NCBI GenBank assembly: GCA_033584155.1
Contig: CP138355.1
Span: forward strand, 3,047,826-3,111,825
Length of the DNA: 64,000 nt
Source of the DNA: Candidatus Electrothrix scaldis
GTDB lineage: Bacteria; Desulfobacterota; Desulfobulbia; Desulfobulbales; Desulfobulbaceae
Reading direction: 5' to 3'
Shown one piece after another: positions 26,250 to 35,622 of the stretch (position 1 is its first letter; every line of letters starts with the position of its first letter). A program made the position numbers and the translations under genes. The notes beneath the pieces were generated by a model. It was not told where the DNA came from, did no database searches, and saw only the letters and a program-made list of their open reading frames with translations.

Positions 26250-27019
26250 AAATCTTTACAACATCTTTTCTTTTTTCTTTCTCGCTCCTCTTTCTTCATC
26301 TGAGTATCGTGGAAATACATACCGCCTGCGCCCAGCCTCGCGGTGGTCCTCCAACCTTTTCCCTCGGCACAGGAGTGGTCTTTTCCACCACGCCCTACCT
26401 GGGAGCAGATACTAAAACCATCGCCATTCCCATGATCATGTTTTCTGGGGAGCAGTTCTTTATCCGGGGAACCGGGGCGGGCCTGCATATCTACCAGGAC
26501 GAGCAATTTTCTCTCGACCTACTGGGAAAATATCGTTTTAATGCCTATGAGGCCGGAGACAGCCCGGACCTCGTGGGGATAAAGGATCGAGAGGGAACTG
26601 TGGAGGCGGGATTGGGGATAGATTGGCGATTTAAGCAGGCTGTTATCTCCGGCAAGGTATTCACTGACCTGCTTGATAAACACGGAGGTCAAGAGATCAA
26701 GCTCCGGATCAAAAAGCCTTTTCGCTGGCGGATGCTCTTTCTTGCCCCCTACCTCGGTGTTTCACTGCGCAGTGATGCTTTCTCCACCTATTACTATGGC
26801 GTCGATGCCACAGAGGCAATTGCCGGACGAGCAAAATACGAACTCGACTGGACCACAAACTGGCAAGCAGGGCTGGTGCTTCGGATTGGCCTCAATCAAA
26901 ACATCATGCTGAACACCTTGGTTGGCCTGGAGATCCTTGACCAAGAAGTCGAGGACAGCCCTATCATTGAGCAAGGGAATCAGTTCTTTGCTATGTTTGG
27001 TCTTGCCTATGGATTTTAA
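26246..27019 (+). CDS. MipA/OmpV-family outer membrane protein
   Basis: A 257-residue protein with a Sec signal peptide ending near VEIHTACA, then a succession of amphipathic beta strands ending in an aromatic residue (LAYGF), as expected for an outer-membrane barrel. The opening PTFSLGTGVVFSTTPYLGAD, the GAGLHIYQ strand and the AGLGIDWRF strand fit MipA/OmpV. Members scaffold murein enzymes or act as small porins; the role here is unknown. It is translationally coupled to the methyltransferase-like gene. Confidence 0.85.
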   Translation: MKIFTTSFLFSFSLLFLHLSIVEIHTACAQPRGGPPTFSLGTGVVFSTTPYLGADTKTIAIPMIMFSGEQFFIRGTGAGLHIYQDEQFSLDLLGKYRFNAYEAGDSPDLVGIKDREGTVEAGLGIDWRFKQAVISGKVFTDLLDKHGGQEIKLRIKKPFRWRMLFLAPYLGVSLRSDAFSTYYYGVDATEAIAGRAKYELDWTTNWQAGLVLRIGLNQNIMLNTLVGLEILDQEVEDSPIIEQGNQFFAMFGLAYGF

Positions 27020-27084
27020 CGTGATAATGCGTCACTCATAGATACCCTACCCTTTCCTTCTGAAATCACTGGAGCACGGAGTCC

Positions 27085-27689
27085 ATGAAAATGCTTTCCC
27101 TTTCTTCATTCAGTAGTTGTCGTCACTTAATCGCCCTGCCATGCTTAGCCGTATGTTTATCAGCCGCCGCTTCTGCCTTGGCAACAACGGATACAAATAT
27201 CAGCTGCCCGGACGGTGTCTATAAGGGCCTTTTTGACTTGACCATTATCAAGAGGGATCTTGGCCCAATCAGGAACCGTCTTGATGATATGACCTTTTTT
27301 TATGGTGCAGAGCCAGACCCATCGCAGGGTAAAGATGAAATCCAGCTGAAAAGCCTGATGATTTGTTCCAATACTGGAGAGAAGATCCGCACCGCGACCA
27401 GGCACATTGGCAGCTACCGCTTTTTGGGACAACAATGCAGGATCATTCTTAATGGCAAGGGAATGCAAAGTTGACCTGCAAGGATAAATTTGTCTATCAG
27501 GGCACCTACACGGTAACGGCTGTTAATTTGCTACTGGCAGAGAAAGAGCAGGCCGATGAAGCGGGAGAGCAAAAGGCTGAGAGTACTGATTCTTCCTTGC
27601 CAGGAAACGGTCAGGGAGCGCTAATCACAACACCGAAAGAAGAGGATGACACAACAGATTTTGATTTCTCGAGCATACTGGGATTATAA
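27085..27689 (+). pseudogene. Secreted protein, apparently split by a frameshift
   Basis: The first part (27085-27474, 129 residues) has a signal peptide ending near AASALA and a Cys-containing mature domain. It stops at TGA 27472-27474. The frame that begins by overlapping that stop (TTG 27471 to 27689) continues with TCKDKFVYQGTYTVTAV, an alternating strand that completes the preceding one if the frame is shifted at about 27460-27470. The two parts therefore look like one protein of about 200 residues broken by a single-base change, or a recoding site. The C-terminal tail is acidic and disordered. A translationally coupled two-protein arrangement is the alternative. The function is unknown. 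Confidence 0.5.
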
Positions 27690-27714
27690 AAGAAAAGAGC
27701 GCGCTCAAGAGGCA

Positions 27715-27735
27715 CGCCTATACGTGCCAAAAATG
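27715..27735. terminator. Hairpin between convergent genes
   Basis: GGCACGCCTATACGTGCC forms a 6-bp stem with a 6-nt loop, in the 137-base gap between the convergent frameshifted gene and the MORN gene. Only a short A-run follows on the plus strand, so terminator function is weakly supported. A 10-bp tandem (AAAGTTAGCG twice) lies at about 27780-27800. Confidence 0.35.
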
Positions 27736-27826
27736 GACTTGTTTCTTTTTAAAAACCAGATGCTCCAACAAAAAAATATAAAGTTAGCGTAAAGTTAGCG
27801 AAATGAGATGTCTCTTGCATTGATGC

Positions 27827-28423
27827 TCAGTTCACTGGATGACCATCTTTCCAGTCACTTTCTATCACAGTTCCATCAGGAAAAGAAATGGCTCCTTTTC
27901 CATTGAATTTTCCGTTTTTAAATTCGCCGGTATACTTACTGCCATCAGCATAGGTCATGACACCGTACCCTTCATACTTACTGTCCTTGAAACCGCCAGA
28001 ATAGCGATCTCCATTAGGCAAGGTCACGGTTGCTTCCCCACAAAAAGTTCCGCCGCTCCAGGTCCCGTTAAACACGTCCCCATTGGAAAAGCGTGCTGAG
28101 ATTTGTTCGCCATTTTCCCACTGACTTTCTATAAGACGACCGTCGGGAAGAGTGATAATTCCTTTCCCATGCATTTCATCATTGGCAAACTCCCCCTCGT
28201 ACTTTCTGCCACCAGGGTAAATAAGAATTCCCTTGCCGTGGCGTTTACCGTTTTTCCACTCACCGGTATAGGTACTTCCATCTGGATAGTTCATTATGCC
28301 ATTGCCATTTGTGCAGGTCGTTATGCATTTCCCCTCTTCTGCAAGCAATACCTCCCCTGAAACAACCTGTAGGCAACAGAATCCACAGCAAAACAACAAT
28401 GCTGTTTTTATGAAGGTAGACAT
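27827..28423 (-). CDS. Secreted MORN-repeat protein
   Basis: About 198 residues from ATG 28423. The signal peptide is hydrophobic and Cys-rich (LLFCCGFCCLQVVSG). The mature part consists of seven or so MORN repeats of about 23 residues (pattern YPDGSTYTGEWKNGKRHGKG and variants), with one divergent repeat in the middle (SQWENGEQISARFSNGD). MORN repeats form elongated beta meanders; in bacteria they occur in envelope and secreted proteins of largely unknown role. The gene is alone on the minus strand with about 250 bases of AT-rich leader. Confidence 0.88.
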   Translation of the reverse strand: MSTFIKTALLFCCGFCCLQVVSGEVLLAEEGKCITTCTNGNGIMNYPDGSTYTGEWKNGKRHGKGILIYPGGRKYEGEFANDEMHGKGIITLPDGRLIESQWENGEQISARFSNGDVFNGTWSGGTFCGEATVTLPNGDRYSGGFKDSKYEGYGVMTYADGSKYTGEFKNGKFNGKGAISFPDGTVIESDWKDGHPVN

Positions 28424-28673
28424 ACACACAAGATAAGTAAAAAATATACAGGAGGAACTCCGAAAAACAAAAAGAACAGATCTTTCCTTTTTAATATATT
28501 TTCTTTATATATCATGGTACAAAAAAGAGGTACACCTTTTTCTGGCAGAAAAGTACTATTTTTTAAACCACCCTGCAATAATCGAGTAAAAACAACCCAG
28601 GGTAACTCAAACAAAAAGGGAGAAAAAGCATCTTCCTCCCTAACTAAGATCCAGAAAAGAAAAAACGTGCTAT

Positions 28674-29636
28674 TTAAGACGGATTTTGAGCAGGGCGAGT
28701 GGGACGAACAGGGCGTTGTTTTTTACTGGTCTGTTGTAACGTGGACATAGCCGTAGCAATCATACTCGACACATCGGTCAGGTTACCTGGCAGAATCATA
28801 GTATTATTCTCCTGAGCCAGTTTACCAAATTCATCAAGATACTTTTTCGCCACCTCAAGTCTAGCAGCCTCGTGCCCTCCAGGGGCAGCCAAGGCCTCAC
28901 CAACCTTGCGGATTCCTTCTGCGGTGGCTTCTGCCACTCTGAGGATTTCCTGAGCCCGACCATCAGCCTCATTAATCCGCTTCATCTTTTCACCTTCGGA
29001 CTTGGCAATAGCCTCAGCTCGCTGTCCTTCGGCCCGATTGATCACCGATTGCTTATCACCTTCGGATCGAGCAATCTCAGCTCGTTTCTCACGTTCCGCC
29101 TGCATCTGTTTTTCCATAGCATCAAGAACAGAACGAGGGGGTTGAATATCCTTGATTTCATAGCGCAATACCTTGATGCCCCAGTTCTGGGCAGCATCAT
29201 CAATGGCCTCAACAACCTGCTGGTTCAAATTCTCGCGGGCCTCAAAGGTGTTATCCAGGCTGATCTTACCGATAGCTGACCGGAGCGAAGTTTGGGCCAA
29301 CTGCGAAGCGGCAAAATGATAATCCTCAATTCCGTAGGCTGATTGACGTGAGTTGACAACCTGAATATACATGATACCATCCACCTCCAAGGTGACGTTA
29401 TCTGCTGTGATACAGGTTTGCCCGCCGATATCAACAGGCTCTTCTTTCAGGTTTCGCCGGTAGGCGATTTTGTCAAGGAAGGGAACCAGGATATGGAATC
29501 CCGCTTCAAGCGTTGTCCGATATTTACCCAGGCGCTCAACAACGTACTCATGTCGCTGAGGCACAACAATCGCTGTTTTTACTAGGATAACAACAATAAA
29601 AACAACAAAGACAACAACACCGAACAGTAATTCCAT
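28674..29636 (-). CDS. qmcA: SPFH/Band-7 (QmcA/stomatin-like) membrane protein
   Basis: A 320-residue protein with one N-terminal membrane helix (3-22), the SPFH domain (about 25-200; VPQRHEYVVERLGKY, then YIQVVNSRQSAYGIEDY) and a long Ala/Glu-rich coiled coil (about 180-260, EGDKQSVINRAEGQRAEAIAKSEGEK). The C-terminus is proline and basic rich. GAGGAG lies 7 nt before ATG 29636. The pair of an SPFH protein with an upstream NfeD gene is the widespread QmcA-NfeD module for membrane microdomain organisation. It lies 66 nt downstream of nfeD. Confidence 0.92.
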   Translation of the reverse strand: MELLFGVVVFVVFIVVILVKTAIVVPQRHEYVVERLGKYRTTLEAGFHILVPFLDKIAYRRNLKEEPVDIGGQTCITADNVTLEVDGIMYIQVVNSRQSAYGIEDYHFAASQLAQTSLRSAIGKISLDNTFEARENLNQQVVEAIDDAAQNWGIKVLRYEIKDIQPPRSVLDAMEKQMQAEREKRAEIARSEGDKQSVINRAEGQRAEAIAKSEGEKMKRINEADGRAQEILRVAEATAEGIRKVGEALAAPGGHEAARLEVAKKYLDEFGKLAQENNTMILPGNLTDVSSMIATAMSTLQQTSKKQRPVRPTRPAQNPS

Positions 29637-29702
29637 CTTATTTCTCCTCGTTACATACGATTATTTTCTTTAGGCTATAACGCTACAAGCCTTTTGATCC
29701 AA

Positions 29703-30164
29703 TTACAATGTTGCTTCTTCTGTGTGCAAGGGACAGACCTGAACAATGAGATTTTTTCTTTCAAGAATCTGTACAACCGTATTCTCAGGTATGGGCTCAT
29801 CAGCTATAGCCTTCCAGAAAGAGCCGCCGTATTTGACTCGACCTTGACCTGGGGGCACAATAGCCTCTGTCACAATGCCGGTAGACGGTGCGGTATCCAC
29901 ATTGACTGAATCATCTTCCTGACTGGAACCACCAAAAAATATTGATCGAAGCCATGATCGAAGCAGAACAAGGGTCACAAGGGAGCTGATCAAGAAAATG
30001 ATCATCTGAACGGTCAATGATACACTTGTCAAGGCCAGTACCGAGGATGTGCACCACGCCCCGACACCGAGAAAGAAAAGGATAAAACTGGGAACAATCA
30101 GCTCTGTAATGAAGAACACAACTCCCAGGAGAAACCAGACAAGAACAGGAGATACAAATTCCAT
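29703..30164 (-). CDS. NfeD-family membrane protein
   Basis: About 153 residues from ATG 30164 (an in-frame GTG at 30170 is possible). Two or three membrane helices in the first 80 residues (PVLVWFLLGVVFFITELIV) are followed by the small OB-fold of NfeD (GIVTEAIVPPGQGRVKYGG, then NTVVQILERKNLIVQV). It is the short, protease-less NfeD1b type that partners SPFH proteins, which agrees with the downstream gene. Confidence 0.9.
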   Translation of the reverse strand: MEFVSPVLVWFLLGVVFFITELIVPSFILFFLGVGAWCTSSVLALTSVSLTVQMIIFLISSLVTLVLLRSWLRSIFFGGSSQEDDSVNVDTAPSTGIVTEAIVPPGQGRVKYGGSFWKAIADEPIPENTVVQILERKNLIVQVCPLHTEEATL

Positions 30165-30416
30165 AGCCACTTCCCTATAACAAAAATTGAATTATCCCTC
30201 GATTATTTGACAACTGTATAATGTTTTAAAGAGAAAAGCAAACGAAAGAGGTCAGGCAATAGAGGGAAAAGCACAAAAGATAGAGAGCGCTACAGGTCAA
30301 ATTGCCAACTCTCCTCATGGAAAAGCATTGCGAGGTAATTTTGCCTTGAGGAGAACAAGAGCATCATGTTATGACAGGAAATCCCCTGCAACTGAAACAA
30401 CAACTGGAGATTTCTA

Positions 30417-31670
30417 ATGGATATTAACTATGTAATACGAGGGTTTGGTGGCGTTACCGGGATTTGTCTGCTAGCATGGTTGTTCAGCGAAAAGAAAAGA
30501 CAAGTGAGCCTCAAGCAAGTTGGTGGTGGCCTGCTGATTCAACTCCTTCTCGCGGTTTTTCTTCTCAAATTACCCTTCAGCAAGGAACTTTTCCTGATTC
30601 TCAATAAAGGCGTACTCCTCTTACAGGAGGCCACAAAAGCTGGTACATCCTTTACCTTTGGATATATTGGCGGAGGAGCGCTCCCTTTTACGGAGTCCTT
30701 TCCTGGTGCTGGCTTTATTCTTGCCTTTCAAGCACTCCCTATTATTTTAGTCATGAGTGCCCTTTCCGCCCTCCTCACCTATTGGCGAATACTACCCGCC
30801 CTTGTCCGCCTTTTTTCCAGCCTTTTTCAAAAAACTATGGGCATTGGTGGGGCCCTTGCTGTGGGGGCATCGGCCAACATATTTATAGGCATGGTGGAAT
30901 CACCCCTGCTGATCAGGCCTTACCTCACCAAAATGACCAGAAGCGAACTCTTTGCCACCATGACCTGTGGCATGGCAACCATCGCAGGTACAGTGCTGGT
31001 TCTCTATGTCACGCTCCTGGATAAAATTCTCCCGGATGCAGCAGGCCATATCCTGACGGCCTCCATCATCAGCGTCCCGGCAGCTCTTACTGTCGCTCGC
31101 ATCATGATCCCGGAAACTGAAAATCTCACTGAAGGAGATATATCGCCAGAGCAGGAGGCGAACAGCAGCATGGATGCCATAACCAAAGGGACAGCTGACG
31201 GAGTCGGACTCTTTCTTCATATCACAGCCATGCTGGTCGTCCTCGTTTCCCTTATCCATCTTGTGAATCTGCTCTTGGCGCTTTTTCCTGATGTTCTGGG
31301 TGCGCCTGTAACCATGCAACGAGTCTTAGGGTATGTCATGGCTCCCGTAGCGTGGCTCATGGGAATTCCCTGGCAGGAAGCACTTTCTGCGGGGTCTTTG
31401 CTCGGAATCAAGATTGTTCTCAATGAATTCCTCGCCTATATGGAATTAGCTCAACTTCCTGCGCAGAGCCTGTCCCCTCGCAGCATAACTATTCTCACCT
31501 ATGCATTATGCGGATTTGCTAACTTTGGCAGCCTCGGTATTATGATCGGCGGCATGGGAACAATGGCTCCTGAAAGAAAAAATGAAATTGTTGACCTAGG
31601 GATTCGCTCTATTATTGCAGGCACTCTTGCTACCTGTTTAACAGGTGCCACCGTGGGAATCCTCTACTGA
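30417..31670 (+). CDS. Concentrative nucleoside transporter (NupC/CNT family)
   Basis: A 417-residue polytopic protein with about ten helices. CNT marks are the GTSFTFGYIGGG region, FQALPIILVMSALSALL, AVGASANIFIGMVESPLLIRPYL, TCGMATIAGTVLVLY, and the late LNEFLAYMEL with YALCGFANFGSLGIMIGG. These proteins import nucleosides with Na+ or H+. CTGGAG precedes ATG 30417. No nucleoside catabolic gene is adjacent. Confidence 0.93.
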   Translation: MDINYVIRGFGGVTGICLLAWLFSEKKRQVSLKQVGGGLLIQLLLAVFLLKLPFSKELFLILNKGVLLLQEATKAGTSFTFGYIGGGALPFTESFPGAGFILAFQALPIILVMSALSALLTYWRILPALVRLFSSLFQKTMGIGGALAVGASANIFIGMVESPLLIRPYLTKMTRSELFATMTCGMATIAGTVLVLYVTLLDKILPDAAGHILTASIISVPAALTVARIMIPETENLTEGDISPEQEANSSMDAITKGTADGVGLFLHITAMLVVLVSLIHLVNLLLALFPDVLGAPVTMQRVLGYVMAPVAWLMGIPWQEALSAGSLLGIKIVLNEFLAYMELAQLPAQSLSPRSITILTYALCGFANFGSLGIMIGGMGTMAPERKNEIVDLGIRSIIAGTLATCLTGATVGILY

Positions 31671-32010
31671 GAGTAAGATATTTCTTTTCCCTGTTTTCTT
31701 TACCTCAAAAAACAACTCCATCTTCCCGAAAAAATGGGCTTGTCGCCCTATTGTCCGGGCTCAATCATTCTGGTATCGTGCTGAAGTAGGGAGAACCTTG
31801 CTGATTATAACGGATTCTGTTGATTTATGTTTCCTATACAAAATAAGCAGTTGCAAGCATAATGATGTTTAGATGAAACTCGTTTTAGACGCCCCTAGAG
31901 TGATATTCGTCGAAAACTGCACCGCGCTGACATCACTGACATGATCGTCAGCGCAACTTACCCAAAAGCAATGGGTGCGGCTCTTCTGTTTTGATGTTAA
32001 CATATTTATA
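31671..32010. other. Intergenic region between nucleoside transporter and IS, with hairpins
   Basis: About 340 bases with no convincing gene. GCGCTGAC (31924-31931) pairs with GTCAGCGC (31947-31954). Next to it CCC-AAAAGCAAT-GGG forms a small stem, and the 15 bases at 31973-31987 (GGGTGCGGCTCTTCT) recur inverted at 35541-35555 on the far side of the insertion element. The last five bases, TTATA (32006-32010), are the left target duplication of the element. Confidence 0.5.
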
Positions 32011-32106
32011 CCTAAATCCTGCAATTAGTTGAAAGGGTATCGTAAAAATAGTATAATCCTCAATATGTTAAAGGTAAAATTACTACAGAAGAGGGTCACT
32101 ATTTTT

Positions 32107-33454
32107 ATGAAGTCTAAACAGAATAAACGATCTGCCCGAGTCTCGCCCAAAAAAATACAAATTAATAAAGGAGCAAAAGGGGTTACAGCACAGGCAGGCT
32201 TGATTCCTGCCGTAAAGTTCCTGCAAAAACATAATGTTGGCCAGCTTATCCAGGAAACTTTAGAACATCAACGCGGAGCCACCGCCACTTATGATGCAGT
32301 TGATATAATATTTCTCCCTTTGATAGCTATTATCGGCGGAGCTCGTTCTATCAGCAATATTGCAACAGTCTGGGCAGATAGCGTACTTTGCCGGATAGCA
32401 GGATGGCGGTTAATCCCGGACGAAACAACCTTTGGCCGCCTTTTTCGAACATTCAGCTATCGTCATATCAATAACCTGGAAGTTCTTAATCATCGGTTGC
32501 GTGCTCGCATGTGGCGTAAGGGATTGCGATCCGGGAAAAGTAAAGTCGGTGCAGCCCACTGTCTGGTTGTTGATGTGGATTCCACAGAAAAGACGGTATA
32601 CGGTTCTCAGCAAGGAGCGGCCAAAGGGTTTAATCCACATAAACGCGGTGCAAAATCGTATCATCCTCTGCTTGCATTTTGCGCTGAAAGCAAAGAGATA
32701 TTGCAAGGGTGGCTTCGATGCGGCAATGCCTATACAAGTAATGGTATTGTCGAGTTTACCAAGCAACTTCTGGCACACCTTCCCAATGGAACCCGGATTT
32801 TGTTCAGGGGCGACAGCGGTTTTTTTTGTTGGTGCCCTGCTTGATCTTTTGGATCAGTATGGTCATAGTTACCTGATCAAGGTTAAGCTCAAGGGGCTGG
32901 TCACCCTTCTGTCCAAACAATCCTGGGAGCCGGTCCCCGGGCAGGCCGGTTGGGAACAATGTATCTTTTTTCATAAATGTACGACCTGGTCTTCGACCCG
33001 ACTCTTTGTTGCGGTCCGCAGAGAGAAACCGGCTGACCCGGCAAAACCAGCGACCCTGTTTGAGATGAAGGAGTTCGATTACTTCTGTTATGTGGTCAGT
33101 GAGATTGCTGATCCATGGCAGGTCCACAAACGATACGGCCAACGAGCAACTTGTGAAACCTGGATTGAGGAAGCAAAAAACCAGACTGCGTTGGTACATA
33201 TCAAGACAGAAGATTTCTGGGCAAATAGTGTGTTGTTTCAAACTGCTATTCTGGCATACAACACGATACGATGGATGGCTTTATTGAGCGGTAATGCTGT
33301 ATTACGTCGCTGGGAGCCAGGTACAATTCGTACATTTCTCGTTCGGGTGGCTGGGAAGTATACTACTGGTGGACGGCAGCAAAAGCTATTTGTTCCCGAA
33401 CGAATGCTGTATTCCACTCAGTGGGATGACTGGGTGGCGGTGGGGCTGTACTGA
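32107..33454 (+). pseudogene. IS1380-family transposase, frameshifted in a poly-T tract
   Basis: The transposase reads from about ATG 32107 to a premature stop at 32844, and the rest continues in another frame to 33454. The break is a run of eight T at 32820-32827, where the other copy has seven (34500-34506). DDE parts are split: VVDVDSTEKTVYG and RGDSGF before the break, CETWIEEAKNQ after it. With seven T the protein would be about 448 residues, usual for IS1380. Transcriptional slippage on T8 could restore some full-length product, but that is speculation. Confidence 0.85.
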
Positions 33455-33685
33455 CCAGCACTACTACCTCTTTTTTTGAAATATTTTTTTCCATCAACAG
33501 GATTAGTGCGTCTTGTGGGGCAAAATATTCTACTTGATCAGCCTTAAAGAGGCATCTGCTTATCTGGAAACAGCACTTTTCGGTGTTTTTTACTATCAAC
33601 TGATAACTATTTTCAGAATTTTTGGTTTTCTACAACACCAAATGGTTAGTCATTTGAGCCAAAAAGATCAATTGCAGGATTTAGG

Positions 33686-34242
33686 TGATACGATTTTGCA
33701 CCGCGTTTATGTGGATTAAACCCTTTGGCCGCTCCTTGCTGAGAACCGTATACCGTCTTTTCTGTGGAATCCACATCAACAACCAGACAGTGGGCTGCAC
33801 CGACTTTACTTTTCCCGGATCGCAATCCCTTACGCCACATGCGAGCACGCAACCGATGATTAAGAACTTCCAGGTTATTGATATGACGATAGCTGAATGT
33901 TCGAAAAAGGCGGCCAAAGGTTGTTTCGTCCGGGATTAACCGCCATCCTGCTATCCGGCAAAGTACGCTATCTGCCCAGACTGTTGCAATATTGCTGATA
34001 GAACGAGCTCCGCCGATAATAGCTATCAAAGGGAGAAATATTATATCAACTGCATCATAAGTGGCGGTGGCTCCGCGTTGATGTTCTAAAGTTTCCTGGA
34101 TAAGCTGGCCAACATTATGTTTTTGCAGGAACTTTACGGCAGGAATCAAGCCTGCCTGTGCTGTAACCCCTTTTGCTCCTTTATTAATTTGTATTTTTTT
34201 GGGCGAGACTCGGGCAGATCGTTTATTCTGTTTAGACTTCAT
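33686..34242 (-). pseudogene. Inverted 5' half of IS1380-family transposase
   Basis: This stretch is the reverse complement of the left half of the element at 32011-32663, from the inner TGATA junction to the internal start. It encodes the first about 185 transposase residues up to KRGAKSYH and then runs into the adjoining element end. It contains the first catalytic Asp only. Because it faces the other way it cannot join the right half at 34339. Confidence 0.85.
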
Positions 34243-34338
34243 AAAAATAGTGACCCTCTTCTGTAGTAATTTTACCTTTAACATATTGAGGATTATACTA
34301 TTTTTACGATACCCTTTCAACTAATTGCAGGATTTAGG

Positions 34339-35133
34339 TATCATCCTCTGCTTGCATTTTGCGCTGAAAGCAAAGAGATATTGCAAGGGTGGCTTCGATG
34401 CGGCAATGCCTATACAAGTAATGGTATTGTCGAGTTTACCAAGCAACTTCTGGCACACCTTCCCAATGGAACCCGGATTTTGTTCAGGGGCGACAGCGGT
34501 TTTTTTGTTGGTGCCCTGCTTGATCTTTTGGATCAGTATGGTCATAGTTACCTGATCAAGGTTAAGCTCAAGGGGCTGGTCACCCTTCTGTCCAAACAAT
34601 CCTGGGAGCCGGTCCCCGGGCAGGCCGGTTGGGAACAATGTATCTTTTTTCATAAATGTACGACCTGGTCTTCGACCCGACTCTTTGTTGCGGTCCGCAG
34701 AGAGAAACCGGCTGACCCGGCAAAACCAGCGACCCTGTTTGAGATGAAGGAGTTCGATTACTTCTGTTATGTGGTCAGTGAGATTGCTGATCCATGGCAG
34801 GTCCACAAACGATACGGCCAACGAGCAACTTGTGAAACCTGGATTGAGGAAGCAAAAAACCAGACTGCGTTGGTACATATCAAGACAGAAGATTTCTGGG
34901 CAAATAGTGTGTTGTTTCAAACTGCTATTCTGGCATACAACACGATACGATGGATGGCTTTATTGAGCGGTAATGCTGTATTACGTCGCTGGGAGCCAGG
35001 TACAATTCGTACATTTCTCGTTCGGGTGGCTGGGAAGTATACTACTGGTGGACGGCAGCAAAAGCTATTTGTTCCCGAACGAATGCTGTATTCCACTCAG
35101 TGGGATGACTGGGTGGCGGTGGGGCTGTACTGA
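34339..35133 (+). pseudogene. 3' half of IS1380-family transposase (unshifted copy)
   Basis: The right half of the outer element, in frame through the seven-T tract (GDSGFFVGALLDLLDQYG), down to the normal stop at 35133. It carries the second Asp and the catalytic Glu region but has lost its 5' half to the inversion. A short frame from 34381 is open, but without the first Asp the product would be inactive. Confidence 0.85.
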
Positions 35134-35622
35134 CCAGCACTACTACCTCTTTTTTTGAAATATTTTTTTCCATCAACAGGATTAGTGCGTCTTGTGGGGC
35201 AAAATATTCTACTTGATCAGCCTTAAAGAGGCATCTGCTTATCTGGAAACAGCACTTTTCGGTGTTTTTTACTATCAACTGATAACTATTTTCAGAATTT
35301 TTGGTTTTCTACAACACCAAATGGTTAGTCATTTGAGCCAAAAAGATCAATTGCAGGATTTAGGTTATAATATATCAATTGTAGATTTCAAATTGAGTGT
35401 TATTCGCTCGAACTGCTCTACTTTTAATCCGGTAAAAATAGACCCCATAATTACCACCACATTAACAGGAGCAGTTTAGACAAATAGCACTTAAAGTGAA
35501 ATGAAGTATTGGCACTTTTTCAATACCCTAGCTTTGATTTAGAAGAGCCGCACCCAAAAGCAATAAGAACTCTAACGTTGTATTGCCCTCCGCCATCATT
35601 CCATAACAATTCAGTCAGCGAA

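Larger units (their letters stand above)
32011..35364. mobile_element. IS1380-family element with a nested, partly inverted second copy
   Basis: Both outer ends carry the 16-nt terminal repeat CCTAAATCCTGCAATT (32011-32026; inverted at 35349-35364), flanked by the direct 5-bp duplication TTATA (32006-32010 and 35365-35369). Inside are two further ends, at 33685 and 34338, each followed by TGATA or TATCA, the duplication made when a second copy inserted at the TATCA of the first. Order: left half direct (32011-32663), right half direct (32664-33685), left half inverted (33686-34338), right half direct (34339-35364). The arithmetic agrees exactly: 1675 + 1674 + 5 = 3354 bases. Confidence 0.92.

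Noticed and set aside
30171-30416. TTGACA and TATAAT close together before the nucleoside transporter
   Set aside because: The two boxes are only four bases apart, so they cannot form one sigma70 promoter.
32410-34920. Several antisense frames in the IS1380 region
   Set aside because: They are mirror readings of the transposase halves; the same frames recur in each copy simply because the DNA is duplicated.
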